64,000 bases of DNA from Acidimicrobiaceae bacterium (GTDB lineage Bacteria > Actinomycetota > Acidimicrobiia > Acidimicrobiales > Ilumatobacteraceae): NCBI GenBank assembly GCA_024641005.1, contig JAHEDX010000001.1:1-64000 (forward strand), given 5' to 3'. Both the position numbers and the translations under genes were made by a program. Positions 34,114 to 41,831 of the stretch are shown one piece after another. The notes below the pieces were generated by a model. That model was not told the origin of the DNA and made no database searches. It saw only the letters and a program-made list of their open reading frames with translations. Every line of letters begins with the position of its first letter. Position 1 is the stretch's first letter.

Positions 34114-35370
34114 ATGAAGATCGAGGACATGATCCTGGTGAGCATCGATGATCATCTCATCGAGCCGCCCGACCTGTTCCAGAACCACATGCCGGCCAAA
34201 TACCGCGACCAAGGGCCTCAGTTCGAGCGACTTCCCAACGGCGTCGACCAATGGGTGTTCCAGGGCGAGGTGATGGGCACGGTCGGTCTGGGTGCCACCG
34301 CGTCGTGGCCGCGCGACGAGTGGAACTTCGACCCGGTCGGTCTCGCCGAGATGCGCCCCGGCTGTTACGACGTCCATCGACGTATCCACGACATGAACGC
34401 CAACGGTGTCCTCGGATCCCTGAACTTCGGCACGGCGGTCGGTTTCGCGGGCGCGTGGCTGGCGGGCAAGCCGGATCTGCACCTCGCCCAGATCGCGGTG
34501 TCGGCGTACAACGACTGGCAGATCGACGAACTGGCCGGTTCGTACCCTGGCCGGATCCTGCCGCTGTGCGTGCTTCCCTTGTGGGACACCGACGCCTGCG
34601 TGCTCGAACTCGAGCGGATCTCCGCCAAGGGATGCAAGGCCATCACCTTTCCCGAGACCCCGTACGCGAACGGTCTACCGAGCTTCTACGGCGACCACTG
34701 GGACTCGGTGTTCGAGGCGTGCGAACGACTCGGGATCGTGTTGTCGATGCACATCGGTGGTGCCTTCAACCTGTTGACCCGCCCCGAGGGTGCGCCTCCC
34801 GATCAGCTGATCGTGCTGGCCGCACAGCTGTCCGGCGTGGCGTTCACCGACCTCGTCACGGCCGGCACGTTCCGCAAGTTCCCGAACCTCAAGGTCGCGT
34901 TGTCCGAGGGTGGTGTCGGCTGGGTGCCGTTCATGCTCGATCGGATGGACAAGCACATGTGGAACCAGGCGTGGACCGGGCTCGACATCGGCGCTGACAC
35001 AGCGACCGAGATCTGGAAGAAGAACTTCCTCGGATGCTTCATCACCGAGCCGACCAATCTGCGTCTCGTCGACCGAATGGGCGAGCACACGGTCGCCTGG
35101 GAATGCGACTACCCGCACAGCGATTCGACCTGGCCGTTGTCGCCCGAGAAGCTGATGGCGGAGTTCGAGGGGGCGGGCACGAGCGACGATCTGATCGGCA
35201 AGATCACCTGGCAGAACGCCTGCGCCTTCTACGACTGGGACCCGTTCCAGCACACACCCAAGGAGCAGGCGACCGTCGGAGCGCTGCGGTCGCTCGCCTC
35301 CGACATCGACACCAGCGAGACCCGCAAGGCCGAATATCGCGAGCGCTACCTGGCATCGGCCGGCGACTGA
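34114..35370 (+). CDS. Amidohydrolase-2 family protein
   Basis: A 418-residue amidohydrolase-2 protein closely related in motifs to the one at 8048-9226: VSIDDHLIEPPDLF, GCKAITFPETPY, LSMHIGGAFNL, SEGGVGWVPFMLDRMD and WECDYPHSDSTWP. The His/Asp pattern fits the metal site of ACMSD-like decarboxylases and hydrolases. A GAGGGGAG Shine-Dalgarno precedes the ATG. It lies between the DUF35 and Ltp2-like genes, which are typical of retro-aldol side-chain or ring cleavage, so it may treat a ring-opened CoA ester or the released acid; this is inference. Confidence 0.85.
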   Translation: MKIEDMILVSIDDHLIEPPDLFQNHMPAKYRDQGPQFERLPNGVDQWVFQGEVMGTVGLGATASWPRDEWNFDPVGLAEMRPGCYDVHRRIHDMNANGVLGSLNFGTAVGFAGAWLAGKPDLHLAQIAVSAYNDWQIDELAGSYPGRILPLCVLPLWDTDACVLELERISAKGCKAITFPETPYANGLPSFYGDHWDSVFEACERLGIVLSMHIGGAFNLLTRPEGAPPDQLIVLAAQLSGVAFTDLVTAGTFRKFPNLKVALSEGGVGWVPFMLDRMDKHMWNQAWTGLDIGADTATEIWKKNFLGCFITEPTNLRLVDRMGEHTVAWECDYPHSDSTWPLSPEKLMAEFEGAGTSDDLIGKITWQNACAFYDWDPFQHTPKEQATVGALRSLASDIDTSETRKAEYRERYLASAGD

Positions 35371-35401
35371 CGGCGCAGGGCCACGCAGAGTTCGAGTCGG
35401 T

Positions 35402-35416
35402 GAACCCGTCGGGTTC
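35402..35416. terminator. Odd palindrome between convergent genes
   Basis: GAACCCG-T-CGGGTTC, perfect 7-nt arms, 31 nt after the amidohydrolase stop and 14 nt beyond the stop of the convergent thiolase-like gene. It could form a short bidirectional hairpin. Confidence 0.35.
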
Positions 35417-35430
35417 GTGCGGTTCGAGCG

Positions 35431-36576
35431 TCAGCCGACGCCGAGCAGCATGGTGCCATTCGAGCTGAACCAACCGCCCGTGCCACTGACGCAGGCGATC
35501 TCGGCATCGGGCACCTGCCGGTCGCCGGCCTGACCGCGCAGCTGTCGTGTCGCCTCGACGATCAAGAACAGCCCGCGCTGGCCGGGATGGCACGCAGACA
35601 GCCCGCCTCCATCGGTGTTGGTGGGTAGCGCGCCGCCAAGCCGTAGCTTGCCGTCTTCGACGAACGGGCCCGCCTCGCCCTTGCCGCAGAACCCGAGGTC
35701 TTCGAGGGTGATCAGCAGCATGTAGGTGAAGGCGTCGTACAGCTCGCACACGTCGACGTCGGCGGGCGTGAGACCGGCCCGTTCGAACGCCATCCGGCCG
35801 GCGACTGCGGCGGGGCCCGTGGTGAAGTCGCGCCATTGGCCCATCGAGATGTGCGACGTGCTCTCGCCGGTGCCGAGGATCCACACCGGCTCAATGGGGA
35901 GATCGGCAACGCGGTCCTCGGCGACGAGGATCACCGCCGCTGCTCCGTCGGACCGGATGCAGCACTGCAGCTTGGTGAATGGATCGGCGATCATCGAGCC
36001 CGACAGCACCTCGTCGATGGTGATCGGCTCGCGGGCGAACGCCTCGGGATTGGTCGCAGCATTGAAACGCGCCGACACGGCGATCTCGGCCAGCTGCTCG
36101 ATCGTGGTGCCGTACTCGTGCATGTGGCGCCTTGCCGCCATCGCATACTTGGCGATCAGCGTGTGGCCGTAGGGGGCCTCCCACTGCATGGGCCCGCGCC
36201 CGCCCCAGTCGAGGTTGGCGGTGCGCAGGCCCTTGCGCAGGTCGGATCGGGCGGTCGAACCGTAGGCGAGCAGGATCACGTCGGCGTGTCCGGCGCTGAT
36301 CGCGTCCGCGGCGTGCGCCGCCATGACCTCCCAAGCGGCGCCTCCGACCGCGGTCGAGTCGACCCAACGCGGCGTGATGCCCATGTACTCGGCGACGTCG
36401 ACCGGAGCCATGGTGCCGAGCCCGGTGGAGGCGAAGCCGTCGATCTGCTCGACCGACAGCCCGGCATCGGCGAGTGCCCGTCGTGACGCCTGTGCCATCA
36501 GCGCGTAGGGCGTCGAGTCGGGCACGGTGCCGACGTCGGACAGTGAGACGCCGGCGATGGCTACACGTCTGCTCAT
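35431..36576 (-). CDS. Thiolase-like retro-aldolase/lipid-transfer protein (Ltp2 type)
   Basis: A 381-residue thiolase-superfamily protein. The usual nucleophile cysteine is absent (STAVGGAAWEVMAAHAADA where thiolases have a Cys), while CELYDAFTYMLLITLEDLGF and GGGLSACHPGQRG are retained, matching Ltp2-type aldolases that cleave beta-hydroxyacyl-CoA with a DUF35 partner in steroid side-chain degradation. The ATG at 36574-36576 is the family start. The operator at 36591-36606 is 14 nt upstream, inside the 35-nt gap to the DUF2889 gene, so it can be transcribed separately. The DUF35 gene at 33609 is the likely partner. Confidence 0.85.
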   Translation of the reverse strand: MSRRVAIAGVSLSDVGTVPDSTPYALMAQASRRALADAGLSVEQIDGFASTGLGTMAPVDVAEYMGITPRWVDSTAVGGAAWEVMAAHAADAISAGHADVILLAYGSTARSDLRKGLRTANLDWGGRGPMQWEAPYGHTLIAKYAMAARRHMHEYGTTIEQLAEIAVSARFNAATNPEAFAREPITIDEVLSGSMIADPFTKLQCCIRSDGAAAVILVAEDRVADLPIEPVWILGTGESTSHISMGQWRDFTTGPAAVAGRMAFERAGLTPADVDVCELYDAFTYMLLITLEDLGFCGKGEAGPFVEDGKLRLGGALPTNTDGGGLSACHPGQRGLFLIVEATRQLRGQAGDRQVPDAEIACVSGTGGWFSSNGTMLLGVG

Positions 36577-36590
36577 GGACGCGAATCTAG

Positions 36591-36606
36591 TTGACAGCGT
36601 TGTCAG
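36591..36606. promoter_or_regulatory. Operator palindrome, TGACA-N4-TGTCA family
   Basis: TTGACAGCGTTGTCAG with a perfect TGACA-GCGT-TGTCA core, 14 nt from the start of the Ltp2-like gene and only a few nt beyond the stop of the DUF2889 gene (36612). Confidence 0.6.
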
Positions 36607-36611
36607 AACTC

Positions 36612-37283
36612 TCAGTGATCGTCGGTGCGCGTCCCATCGGGCATCGACAAGCCGAGCTTGGCCAGGCGAGGGCGCATGAACACCGGGGCCTGCTCGGGGA
36701 CACCGGCCTCGCGGTTGGCGACCGCCGGGCCGTGCTCGTCCCAGACATGGCACGTGTTGATGCTCTTGCGCCACATGTCGTCGCTGTTGCGCTGTCGGTC
36801 GAGCATCGGGTCGGGCTCGCCATTGATCTTGGCGGATGCGGCGCGCATCGACCAGAAGCACTGCATTGCGATCGGTGCCATCGCCTGTAAGAGCGCCGTC
36901 GTGTGCGTGCAGCCGCGCGGACCACCGAACAACTCGCGAGCCTTGTGCGTGAAGCCGCGCGCGATCGACAATCCGACCAGCTTGTCGTAGTGCCCGATGA
37001 TCGAGGGGCATTCCTCGCGTGGATGGGATTCGAAATGGGTGTCGACGGCCAGGATCTCGAGTTGCGGGAACGAGATCTCGATCGAGAGCTGCATGTGATG
37101 GATGGTCAGCGGATCGGGGTCGATCTGGATATAGAGCCCCGGAGGTTTCTGGTCGCGAATAGCGCCCTGGATGAGGATTCGGTCAGAGGCCAGTCGAAAC
37201 GCCCGCACGCGGTATTCGCGGTCGTGCAGAATCGGGAGCGCGCCCTCGGGTTCGGGTGGCAGGATCGGATCGGTCGCAAACAT
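36612..37283 (-). CDS. DUF2889 family protein
   Basis: A 223-residue protein that I assign to DUF2889 from the central pattern: RILIQGAIRDQKPPGLYIQ, a strand-rich MQLSIEISFPQLEILAVDTHF, the loop PREECPSI, then GLSIARGFTHKARELFGG and PRGCTHTTALLQAMAPIAMQ. The CTHT segment and conserved acidic residues suggest a bound metal or an enzymatic site, but no activity is known for the family. It is often found beside Ltp/DUF35 and CoA genes in actinomycetes. ATG 37281-37283 is preferred; an in-frame start 42 nt upstream is also possible. Divergent from a crotonase at 37335. Confidence 0.72.
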   Translation of the reverse strand: MFATDPILPPEPEGALPILHDREYRVRAFRLASDRILIQGAIRDQKPPGLYIQIDPDPLTIHHMQLSIEISFPQLEILAVDTHFESHPREECPSIIGHYDKLVGLSIARGFTHKARELFGGPRGCTHTTALLQAMAPIAMQCFWSMRAASAKINGEPDPMLDRQRNSDDMWRKSINTCHVWDEHGPAVANREAGVPEQAPVFMRPRLAKLGLSMPDGTRTDDH

Positions 37284-37334
37284 CGTCACGCCTGCGATGT
37301 AAACAGAATGGCGACGCTGCGGCATGATCGCACG

Positions 37335-38108
37335 ATGACTGTCGACCACGAATTGACCGTGACGCTCGGCGACGATCACGTCGCCACGATCGAGTTCGAC
37401 CGGGCTCCCGACAACTACATCGACGTCGATCTGGCGCGCTCGATCGCCGACGCGATCGAACAGCTCGACGGGAACCTCGACTGTCGTGTGATCGTGTTGC
37501 GGTCGGTCGGCAAGCACTTCTGTGCGGGTGCGCGGCTGAGTCCCCGGGCCGACGATTTGCCCGGCAACAGCGGCAACCCGCTGTACGACCAGGTCGCCCG
37601 CATGTTCGCCGGCAGCGTGCCGATCGTCGCTGTCGTGCAGGGCGCGGCGATCGGTGCAGGGCTCGGGTTGGCACTCGCCGCAGATTTCCGCGTCGCCTGC
37701 CCCGAAGCGCGATTCGGGGCGACCTTCGCCCGGCTCGGATTTCATCAGGGTTTCGGCCTCACCGCGACGCTGCCGCGCGTGGTCGGCGAGCAGCGCGCGA
37801 TCGAGATGCTCTACACGGGTCGGCGAGTGAAGGGCGACGAGGCACGATCGATCGGCTTGTGCGACCGGCTGGTCGAGGCCACCGAACTCGATGCGGCAAC
37901 CCGCCGGCTGGCGCTCGAGATAGCGGGATCGGCGCCGCTCGCCGTGCGATCGATCCGTCGAACGATGCGTGGTGGTCTGGCCGCTGAAGTGAGCGCAGCG
38001 ACCGCCGTCGAGCACGCTCAGCAGCAGGTCCTGCGCCGAACCGATGACTATCGCGAAGGCGTAGCAGCGACGGCGGCACGCCGACCGCCGAACTTCCAGG
38101 GGCACTGA
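37335..38108 (+). CDS. Enoyl-CoA hydratase/isomerase (crotonase fold)
   Basis: A 257-residue crotonase: oxyanion-hole segments SVGKHFCAGARL near 60 and QGAAIGAGLGLALAADFRVA near 100. Of the two hydratase glutamates, the first position (PE in crotonase) seems to be FA in ATFARLGFHQGFG, while the second is present in AIEMLYTGRR. One remaining Glu fits isomerases or C-C hydrolases as well as weak hydratases. It starts 51 nt from the divergent DUF2889 gene. A crotonase next to Ltp2/DUF35 commonly makes the beta-hydroxyacyl-CoA for the aldolase. An upstream in-frame extension overlaps the DUF2889 gene and is rejected. Confidence 0.86.
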   Translation: MTVDHELTVTLGDDHVATIEFDRAPDNYIDVDLARSIADAIEQLDGNLDCRVIVLRSVGKHFCAGARLSPRADDLPGNSGNPLYDQVARMFAGSVPIVAVVQGAAIGAGLGLALAADFRVACPEARFGATFARLGFHQGFGLTATLPRVVGEQRAIEMLYTGRRVKGDEARSIGLCDRLVEATELDAATRRLALEIAGSAPLAVRSIRRTMRGGLAAEVSAATAVEHAQQQVLRRTDDYREGVAATAARRPPNFQGH

Positions 38109-38146
38109 GGGCGGTCGAGGCCACCGAGTTCGGGCTTGGCATCGAA

Positions 38147-38164
38147 TCTGACAGATGTGTCAGA
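38147..38164. promoter_or_regulatory. Operator palindrome, TGACA-N4-TGTCA family, 18 nt
   Basis: TCTGACA-GATG-TGTCAGA, perfect 7-nt arms. It ends only 9 nt before the thiolase ATG at 38174, so a bound regulator would cover the promoter or a leaderless start. Confidence 0.65.
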
Positions 38165-38173
38165 CTGCTCCGC

Positions 38174-39349
38174 ATGACTGAAGCCTTGATCGTTGCCGGT
38201 GCCCGCACGCCCATCGGGCGCGCGCACAAAGGTTCACTCGTCGACGTCGACGCTGCCGCCCTCGCACAGGTCGCGCTCGGTGCCACGATCGACCGGTCGG
38301 GCGTCGACCCGACATTGATCGACGACATCGTCCTGGCCGAGTCGATGCAGGGCGGCGGGGTGCTCGCGCGTTACGTGGCCCACCGTCTCGGTCTGGTCGA
38401 GGTGCCGGGCCTCGCCGACAACCGGCACTGCGCCGGTGGTCTGAGTGCGGTGCAGATCGGCGCAGCCGGTATCCGCGCAGGGATGGATCAGATCGTCCTG
38501 GCAGGAGGCACCGAGAGCTTGAGTTCGACTCCGCAGCTCCTGAAGTCGGTGCCGGCCTCGGCCCGCAATCCTCAACCGTGGGCCCCGGAATCGCACCCCG
38601 ACAGCCCCGAGGCGCCGGCGTGGGACATGAGTATCACCGTCGGCGAGAACGCCGCCCGCGAGGCCAACGTGACCCGCGAGCAATCCGACGAATGGGCGTT
38701 CCACTCGCACCAGCGGGCATCGGCCGCCGTCGAGTCGGGTCGGTTCGACGAGGAGATCGTGCCGGTCGAGGTACCCGACGGCTCGGGCGGCACCCGCCTG
38801 TTCGCCCGCGACGAACACCCGCGGGGCGACACCACCCTCGAGCGCCTGGCATCGCTCGCCCCGCTCCATCCCGAGCTGCCGAACCCCACCGTGACGGCCG
38901 GCAACGCCGCCGGCCTCAACGACGCTGCGGCCGCGGTGCTGTTGATGAGCGATCGCGCGGCTGCCGAGTACGGGGCCACGCCCTTGGCGCGGATCGTCTC
39001 GTGGGCGTCGGTCGGGATCGATCCGGTGATCACCGGGCTCGCCCCCACGAAGGCGATCCCGAAGGCGCTCGATCGAGCCGGCATGAAGATCGGTGACATC
39101 GAATTGTTCGAGATCAATGAAGCGTTCTGTTCGATGGCCGTGGCGTCCGCACGGATCCTCGAGCTCGACCACGCGATCGTCAACGTGAACGGCAGCGGGT
39201 GTGGGTTGGGCCACCCGATCGCTGCAACCGGCGCCCGGATGGTCGTCAGCATGATCCACGAGCTGCGCAAGCGAAATCAAACCGTCGGCTGCGTCGCCAT
39301 GTGTGCGGGCGGCGGTATGGGCTCGGCACTGATCGTTGAACTGTTGTGA
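38174..39349 (+). CDS. Acetyl-CoA C-acyltransferase (beta-ketothiolase)
   Basis: A 391-residue true thiolase. The nucleophile cysteine lies in DNRHCAGGLSAVQ, NEAFCSM matches the NEAF motif, the histidine is in GLGHPIAATGAR, and the second cysteine in CVAMCAGGGMGSA. It would split beta-ketoacyl-CoA with CoA to give acetyl- or propionyl-CoA. It forms an operon with the crotonase at 39346, whose GTG overlaps its TGA, and is preceded by the palindrome 38147-38164. Unlike the two thiolase-like proteins elsewhere in the window it keeps all catalytic residues, so it is the likely final beta-oxidation enzyme here. Confidence 0.92.
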   Translation: MTEALIVAGARTPIGRAHKGSLVDVDAAALAQVALGATIDRSGVDPTLIDDIVLAESMQGGGVLARYVAHRLGLVEVPGLADNRHCAGGLSAVQIGAAGIRAGMDQIVLAGGTESLSSTPQLLKSVPASARNPQPWAPESHPDSPEAPAWDMSITVGENAAREANVTREQSDEWAFHSHQRASAAVESGRFDEEIVPVEVPDGSGGTRLFARDEHPRGDTTLERLASLAPLHPELPNPTVTAGNAAGLNDAAAAVLLMSDRAAAEYGATPLARIVSWASVGIDPVITGLAPTKAIPKALDRAGMKIGDIELFEINEAFCSMAVASARILELDHAIVNVNGSGCGLGHPIAATGARMVVSMIHELRKRNQTVGCVAMCAGGGMGSALIVELL

Positions 39350-40122
39350 GCGTCGTCGACGACATCCGCCGTGACGATGCCGACGGCATCATCACGCTCA
39401 CGTTCACCCGCGACACGAAACTCAATGCGGTCACCGACGACATGCTCGACGTGATGCGTGAGGCCGTCCGGGACCTCGGTGACCACGAGACGAACCGCGC
39501 CCTGGTCATCACGGCCGAGGGCCGCTACTTCACCGCGGGCAAGGACATCGGCGAGATGGGTGCGCAACCCGAGTCCGGTGTCGCACTGCGCCGCGACTAT
39601 CGCCGGTTGCACGAGCTCTTCGACGAGATGGAGCGGCTCGAGAAGCCGATCATCCTCGCTGCCCAGGGCCCGTGCCTCGGGATCGGCGTCGAGATGGCAT
39701 CGTCGTGCGACTTCCGGTTCGCCGGCCAGCGCTCGGTGTTCGGTCTGCCCGAGCTGCCGAACCTGGCGGTGCTGCCGGGGTCGGGTGGCATCAGCCGGTT
39801 CACGCGTCTGGTGGGCCCGCACTGGGCTCGCTGGGTGGCCATGGCGGGCGAGAACGTCGACGCCGAACTGGCTCGAACGATCGGGTTCGTGCATCAGGTG
39901 TTTCCCGACGAGACGTTCCACGATGACGTCCAGGCATGGGTTCGCAGGTTGGTCGGCCTCTCGGCCGAGGCGCTCGGGCTGGCCAAGATCACGATCGATG
40001 CCGCTGCAGATTCTGATCGGCGCACGGCCCGCCACATCGATCGAATGGCCAACACGATGTTGCTGCACACGTCAGAGCATCTCGACAAGATCGAGCAGTT
40101 CATGAAGCGTTCGAAGCGCTGA
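39346..40122 (+). CDS. Enoyl-CoA hydratase/isomerase (crotonase fold)
   Basis: A 258-residue crotonase that starts with GTG overlapping the thiolase stop (GTGA). Oxyanion segments are RYFTAGKDIGEM and GPCLGIGVEMASSCDFRFA. Here the first glutamate is kept (VFGLPELPNLAVLPGSGG), but the second position has no Glu (WARWVAMAG), the reverse of the protein at 37335. Coupling to a thiolase suggests a beta-oxidation hydratase or an isomerase. The C-terminus is helical and basic, ending EHLDKIEQFMKRSKR. Confidence 0.87.
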   Translation: MSVVDDIRRDDADGIITLTFTRDTKLNAVTDDMLDVMREAVRDLGDHETNRALVITAEGRYFTAGKDIGEMGAQPESGVALRRDYRRLHELFDEMERLEKPIILAAQGPCLGIGVEMASSCDFRFAGQRSVFGLPELPNLAVLPGSGGISRFTRLVGPHWARWVAMAGENVDAELARTIGFVHQVFPDETFHDDVQAWVRRLVGLSAEALGLAKITIDAAADSDRRTARHIDRMANTMLLHTSEHLDKIEQFMKRSKR

Positions 40123-40156
40123 TGCAGAAGGTCAAGAAAAGGTCACCTGTTTGAGG

Positions 40157-40170
40157 TGACACAAGTGTCA
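40157..40170. promoter_or_regulatory. Operator palindrome, TGACA-N4-TGTCA family (first of two)
   Basis: TGACACAAGTGTCA, perfect TGACA/TGTCA arms, in the 255-nt gap before the substrate-binding protein gene. A second site lies 47 nt downstream, centre to centre, the only tandem pair of this motif seen in the window upstream of one gene. Confidence 0.6.
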
Positions 40171-40203
40171 GCTCAGTGCTAAGGTCCACGGCGTGGTGAT
40201 ATC

Positions 40204-40217
40204 TGACACAGGTGTCG
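40204..40217. promoter_or_regulatory. Operator palindrome, TGACA-N4-TGTCA family (second of two)
   Basis: TGACACAGGTGTCG, one mismatch in the right arm. The 160 nt from here to the ATG at 40378 leave room for a long 5' leader, unlike the other sites. Confidence 0.5.
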
Positions 40218-40377
40218 CCAAACCAGGGGTAGAGGAGAGAGGGGCGAACCGGGGGATCTGAGGCACGCTCACCCGAACGGGTTGGCGTGAGAAGGATCGG
40301 GGGAGTCGGGCATCAGCCCGAACCGAACACCCGGGTGGACTCATCTCATGAACATGTCTGAAAGGACATCACCAATC

Positions 40378-41727
40378 ATGATGAGAAACCGAACCAAGCG
40401 AGGGCTCGCCCTCCTGTGTGCATTGTCGTTCACCGCGGCAGCGTGTGGCGGTGACGACGACTCGGCGACCACGACTCCCGAGGCGACCACGGCTCCCGAG
40501 GCGACCACGGCTCCCGACGAGACCACGGCTCCCGACGAGACCACAGCTCCCGACGAGACCACAGCTCCCGACGAGACCACAGCTCCCGACGAGACCACAG
40601 CTCCAGAGGCCGGCCCTCTGGGCGATCCCAACCCGGCCACCGGCGAACCGCTCGAGGTCATCTACATGTGGTCGGGTGTGTCACCCGCCGTCGACAACTC
40701 GGCAGACCTCGCGTCTGCCAAGGCGGTTGTGCAGTGGATCAACGAGTACGGCGGCGGCATCGGACCCGATCACCGCGAACTCGTGCTCAAGGACTGCGCC
40801 GCTCCGGACAGCGCAATCGCTGCCACTTGTGGTTCGACCATCGTCGAATCCGGCGCCCCGATCGTGCTGTTCAACGTGATCGGTGATGTCGAGCCGTGGG
40901 CGACGCCCACGATCGCTGCTGGGATTCCCATCCTGGGCTATGCGTCCGCCGATGCATCGTTGCTCGGCAACCCCGACACGGTGTTCGCGTTGTCGAACCC
41001 GATCACGGGCTTCGGCCAGTTCCCGGCGCAGCTCGCGAAGGAAATCGGTGCCACGCTCTCGGTGATCGACGTGATCGACGTGCCCGCCGCGGTGGGCCCG
41101 ACCCAGGCGCTGGCGCCGCCCACCTTCGAGGCGCTCGGTGCGGGCGAGGTCAAGGTTGTTCCGATCTCCCCGACCGCTCCTGATCACGGACCGGACGTTC
41201 AGGTCGCTCTGCAGGACAATCCCCAGTTGTGGAGCATCATCGGCAACCCGGCGTACTGCTCGCTGAGCATCCGTGCGCTGCGTGATGCCGGGTACGAGGG
41301 AGCCATCGGTGGTATCTCGAACTGCATCGACGCCGCTGCGCTCGAGCAGCTCGGGTCGGACCTCGAGGGTGTGTACATCTCGTACAGCGCCGGCGAGGAT
41401 CCCGCCAACGCGGATTATGCGACCTACCTGGCAATCGTCGACAAGTACGACTCGACGATCACGCCGAACGGCACGCCGGTCGGTGCATTCGTGGCCCTCG
41501 AAGGCTTCCGTCGGGTGATGGAGGACTACACGGGTGATTTCAGCCCGACCTCGGTTGCCGAGCACATCCGCAATCACGGTCCGGTTCCTCAGCCGACGAT
41601 CGAAGGTGCGACGTTCCAATGCAACAGCACGGCCGTCTCACTCCTCCCGATCGCCTGCACCGGCGCGTTCGCCTATACCCAGTTGGATGCCGAAGGCAAG
41701 CCGACCACGTTCAAGAGCGGCGGCTGA
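40378..41727 (+). CDS. ABC importer substrate-binding lipoprotein (branched-chain amino acid type)
   Basis: A 449-residue lipoprotein: basic start MMRNRTKRG, hydrophobic LALLCALSF, and lipobox TAAAC with C23 for lipid attachment. A flexible linker of eight TTAPDE-type hexapeptides (31-78) follows, then a periplasmic-binding (Peripla_BP_6) domain with EVIYMWSGVSPAVDNSADL, DCAAPDSAIAAT and a long C-terminal lobe. The family binds amino acids or, in degraders, aromatic and other acids. ATG 40378 fits a signal peptide better than the in-frame ATG at 40348. It heads an operon with the fused permease-ATPase and a second ATPase. Confidence 0.9.
   Translation: MMRNRTKRGLALLCALSFTAAACGGDDDSATTTPEATTAPEATTAPDETTAPDETTAPDETTAPDETTAPDETTAPEAGPLGDPNPATGEPLEVIYMWSGVSPAVDNSADLASAKAVVQWINEYGGGIGPDHRELVLKDCAAPDSAIAATCGSTIVESGAPIVLFNVIGDVEPWATPTIAAGIPILGYASADASLLGNPDTVFALSNPITGFGQFPAQLAKEIGATLSVIDVIDVPAAVGPTQALAPPTFEALGAGEVKVVPISPTAPDHGPDVQVALQDNPQLWSIIGNPAYCSLSIRALRDAGYEGAIGGISNCIDAAALEQLGSDLEGVYISYSAGEDPANADYATYLAIVDKYDSTITPNGTPVGAFVALEGFRRVMEDYTGDFSPTSVAEHIRNHGPVPQPTIEGATFQCNSTAVSLLPIACTGAFAYTQLDAEGKPTTFKSGG
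40468..40611 (+). repeat. Tandem 18-nt coding repeat in the lipoprotein linker
   Basis: Eight consecutive 18-nt units encoding TTTPEA, TTAPEA, five TTAPDE and a final TTAPEA. Several units are nearly identical in DNA, so copy number could vary by slippage or recombination. Confidence 0.85.
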
Positions 41728-41753
41728 CCTGAGGTAGTACTTCGTTTGATGCG

Positions 41754-41785
41754 ACGTGGTGCCGGGCGCGAGCCCGGCGCCACGT
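41754..41785 (+). promoter_or_regulatory. Intercistronic hairpin with GCGA tetraloop
   Basis: 14-bp stem ACGTGGTGCCGGGC / GCCCGGCGCCACGT (one G-T pair) closed by GCGA, a GNRA tetraloop, between the binding-protein and permease genes. Such hairpins often protect the binding-protein mRNA and reduce read-through, giving more binding protein than transporter. It could also be a partial terminator. Confidence 0.6.
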
Positions 41786-41831
41786 CCTTCGTTCACACCC
41801 ATTGTTCATTGGTACTTGGGGGCCATCTCGA

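Noticed and set aside
40468-40611. Tandem repeats as a CRISPR or mobile repeat array
   Set aside because: The period is 18 nt with no spacers, in frame within the lipoprotein linker; it is a coding repeat.
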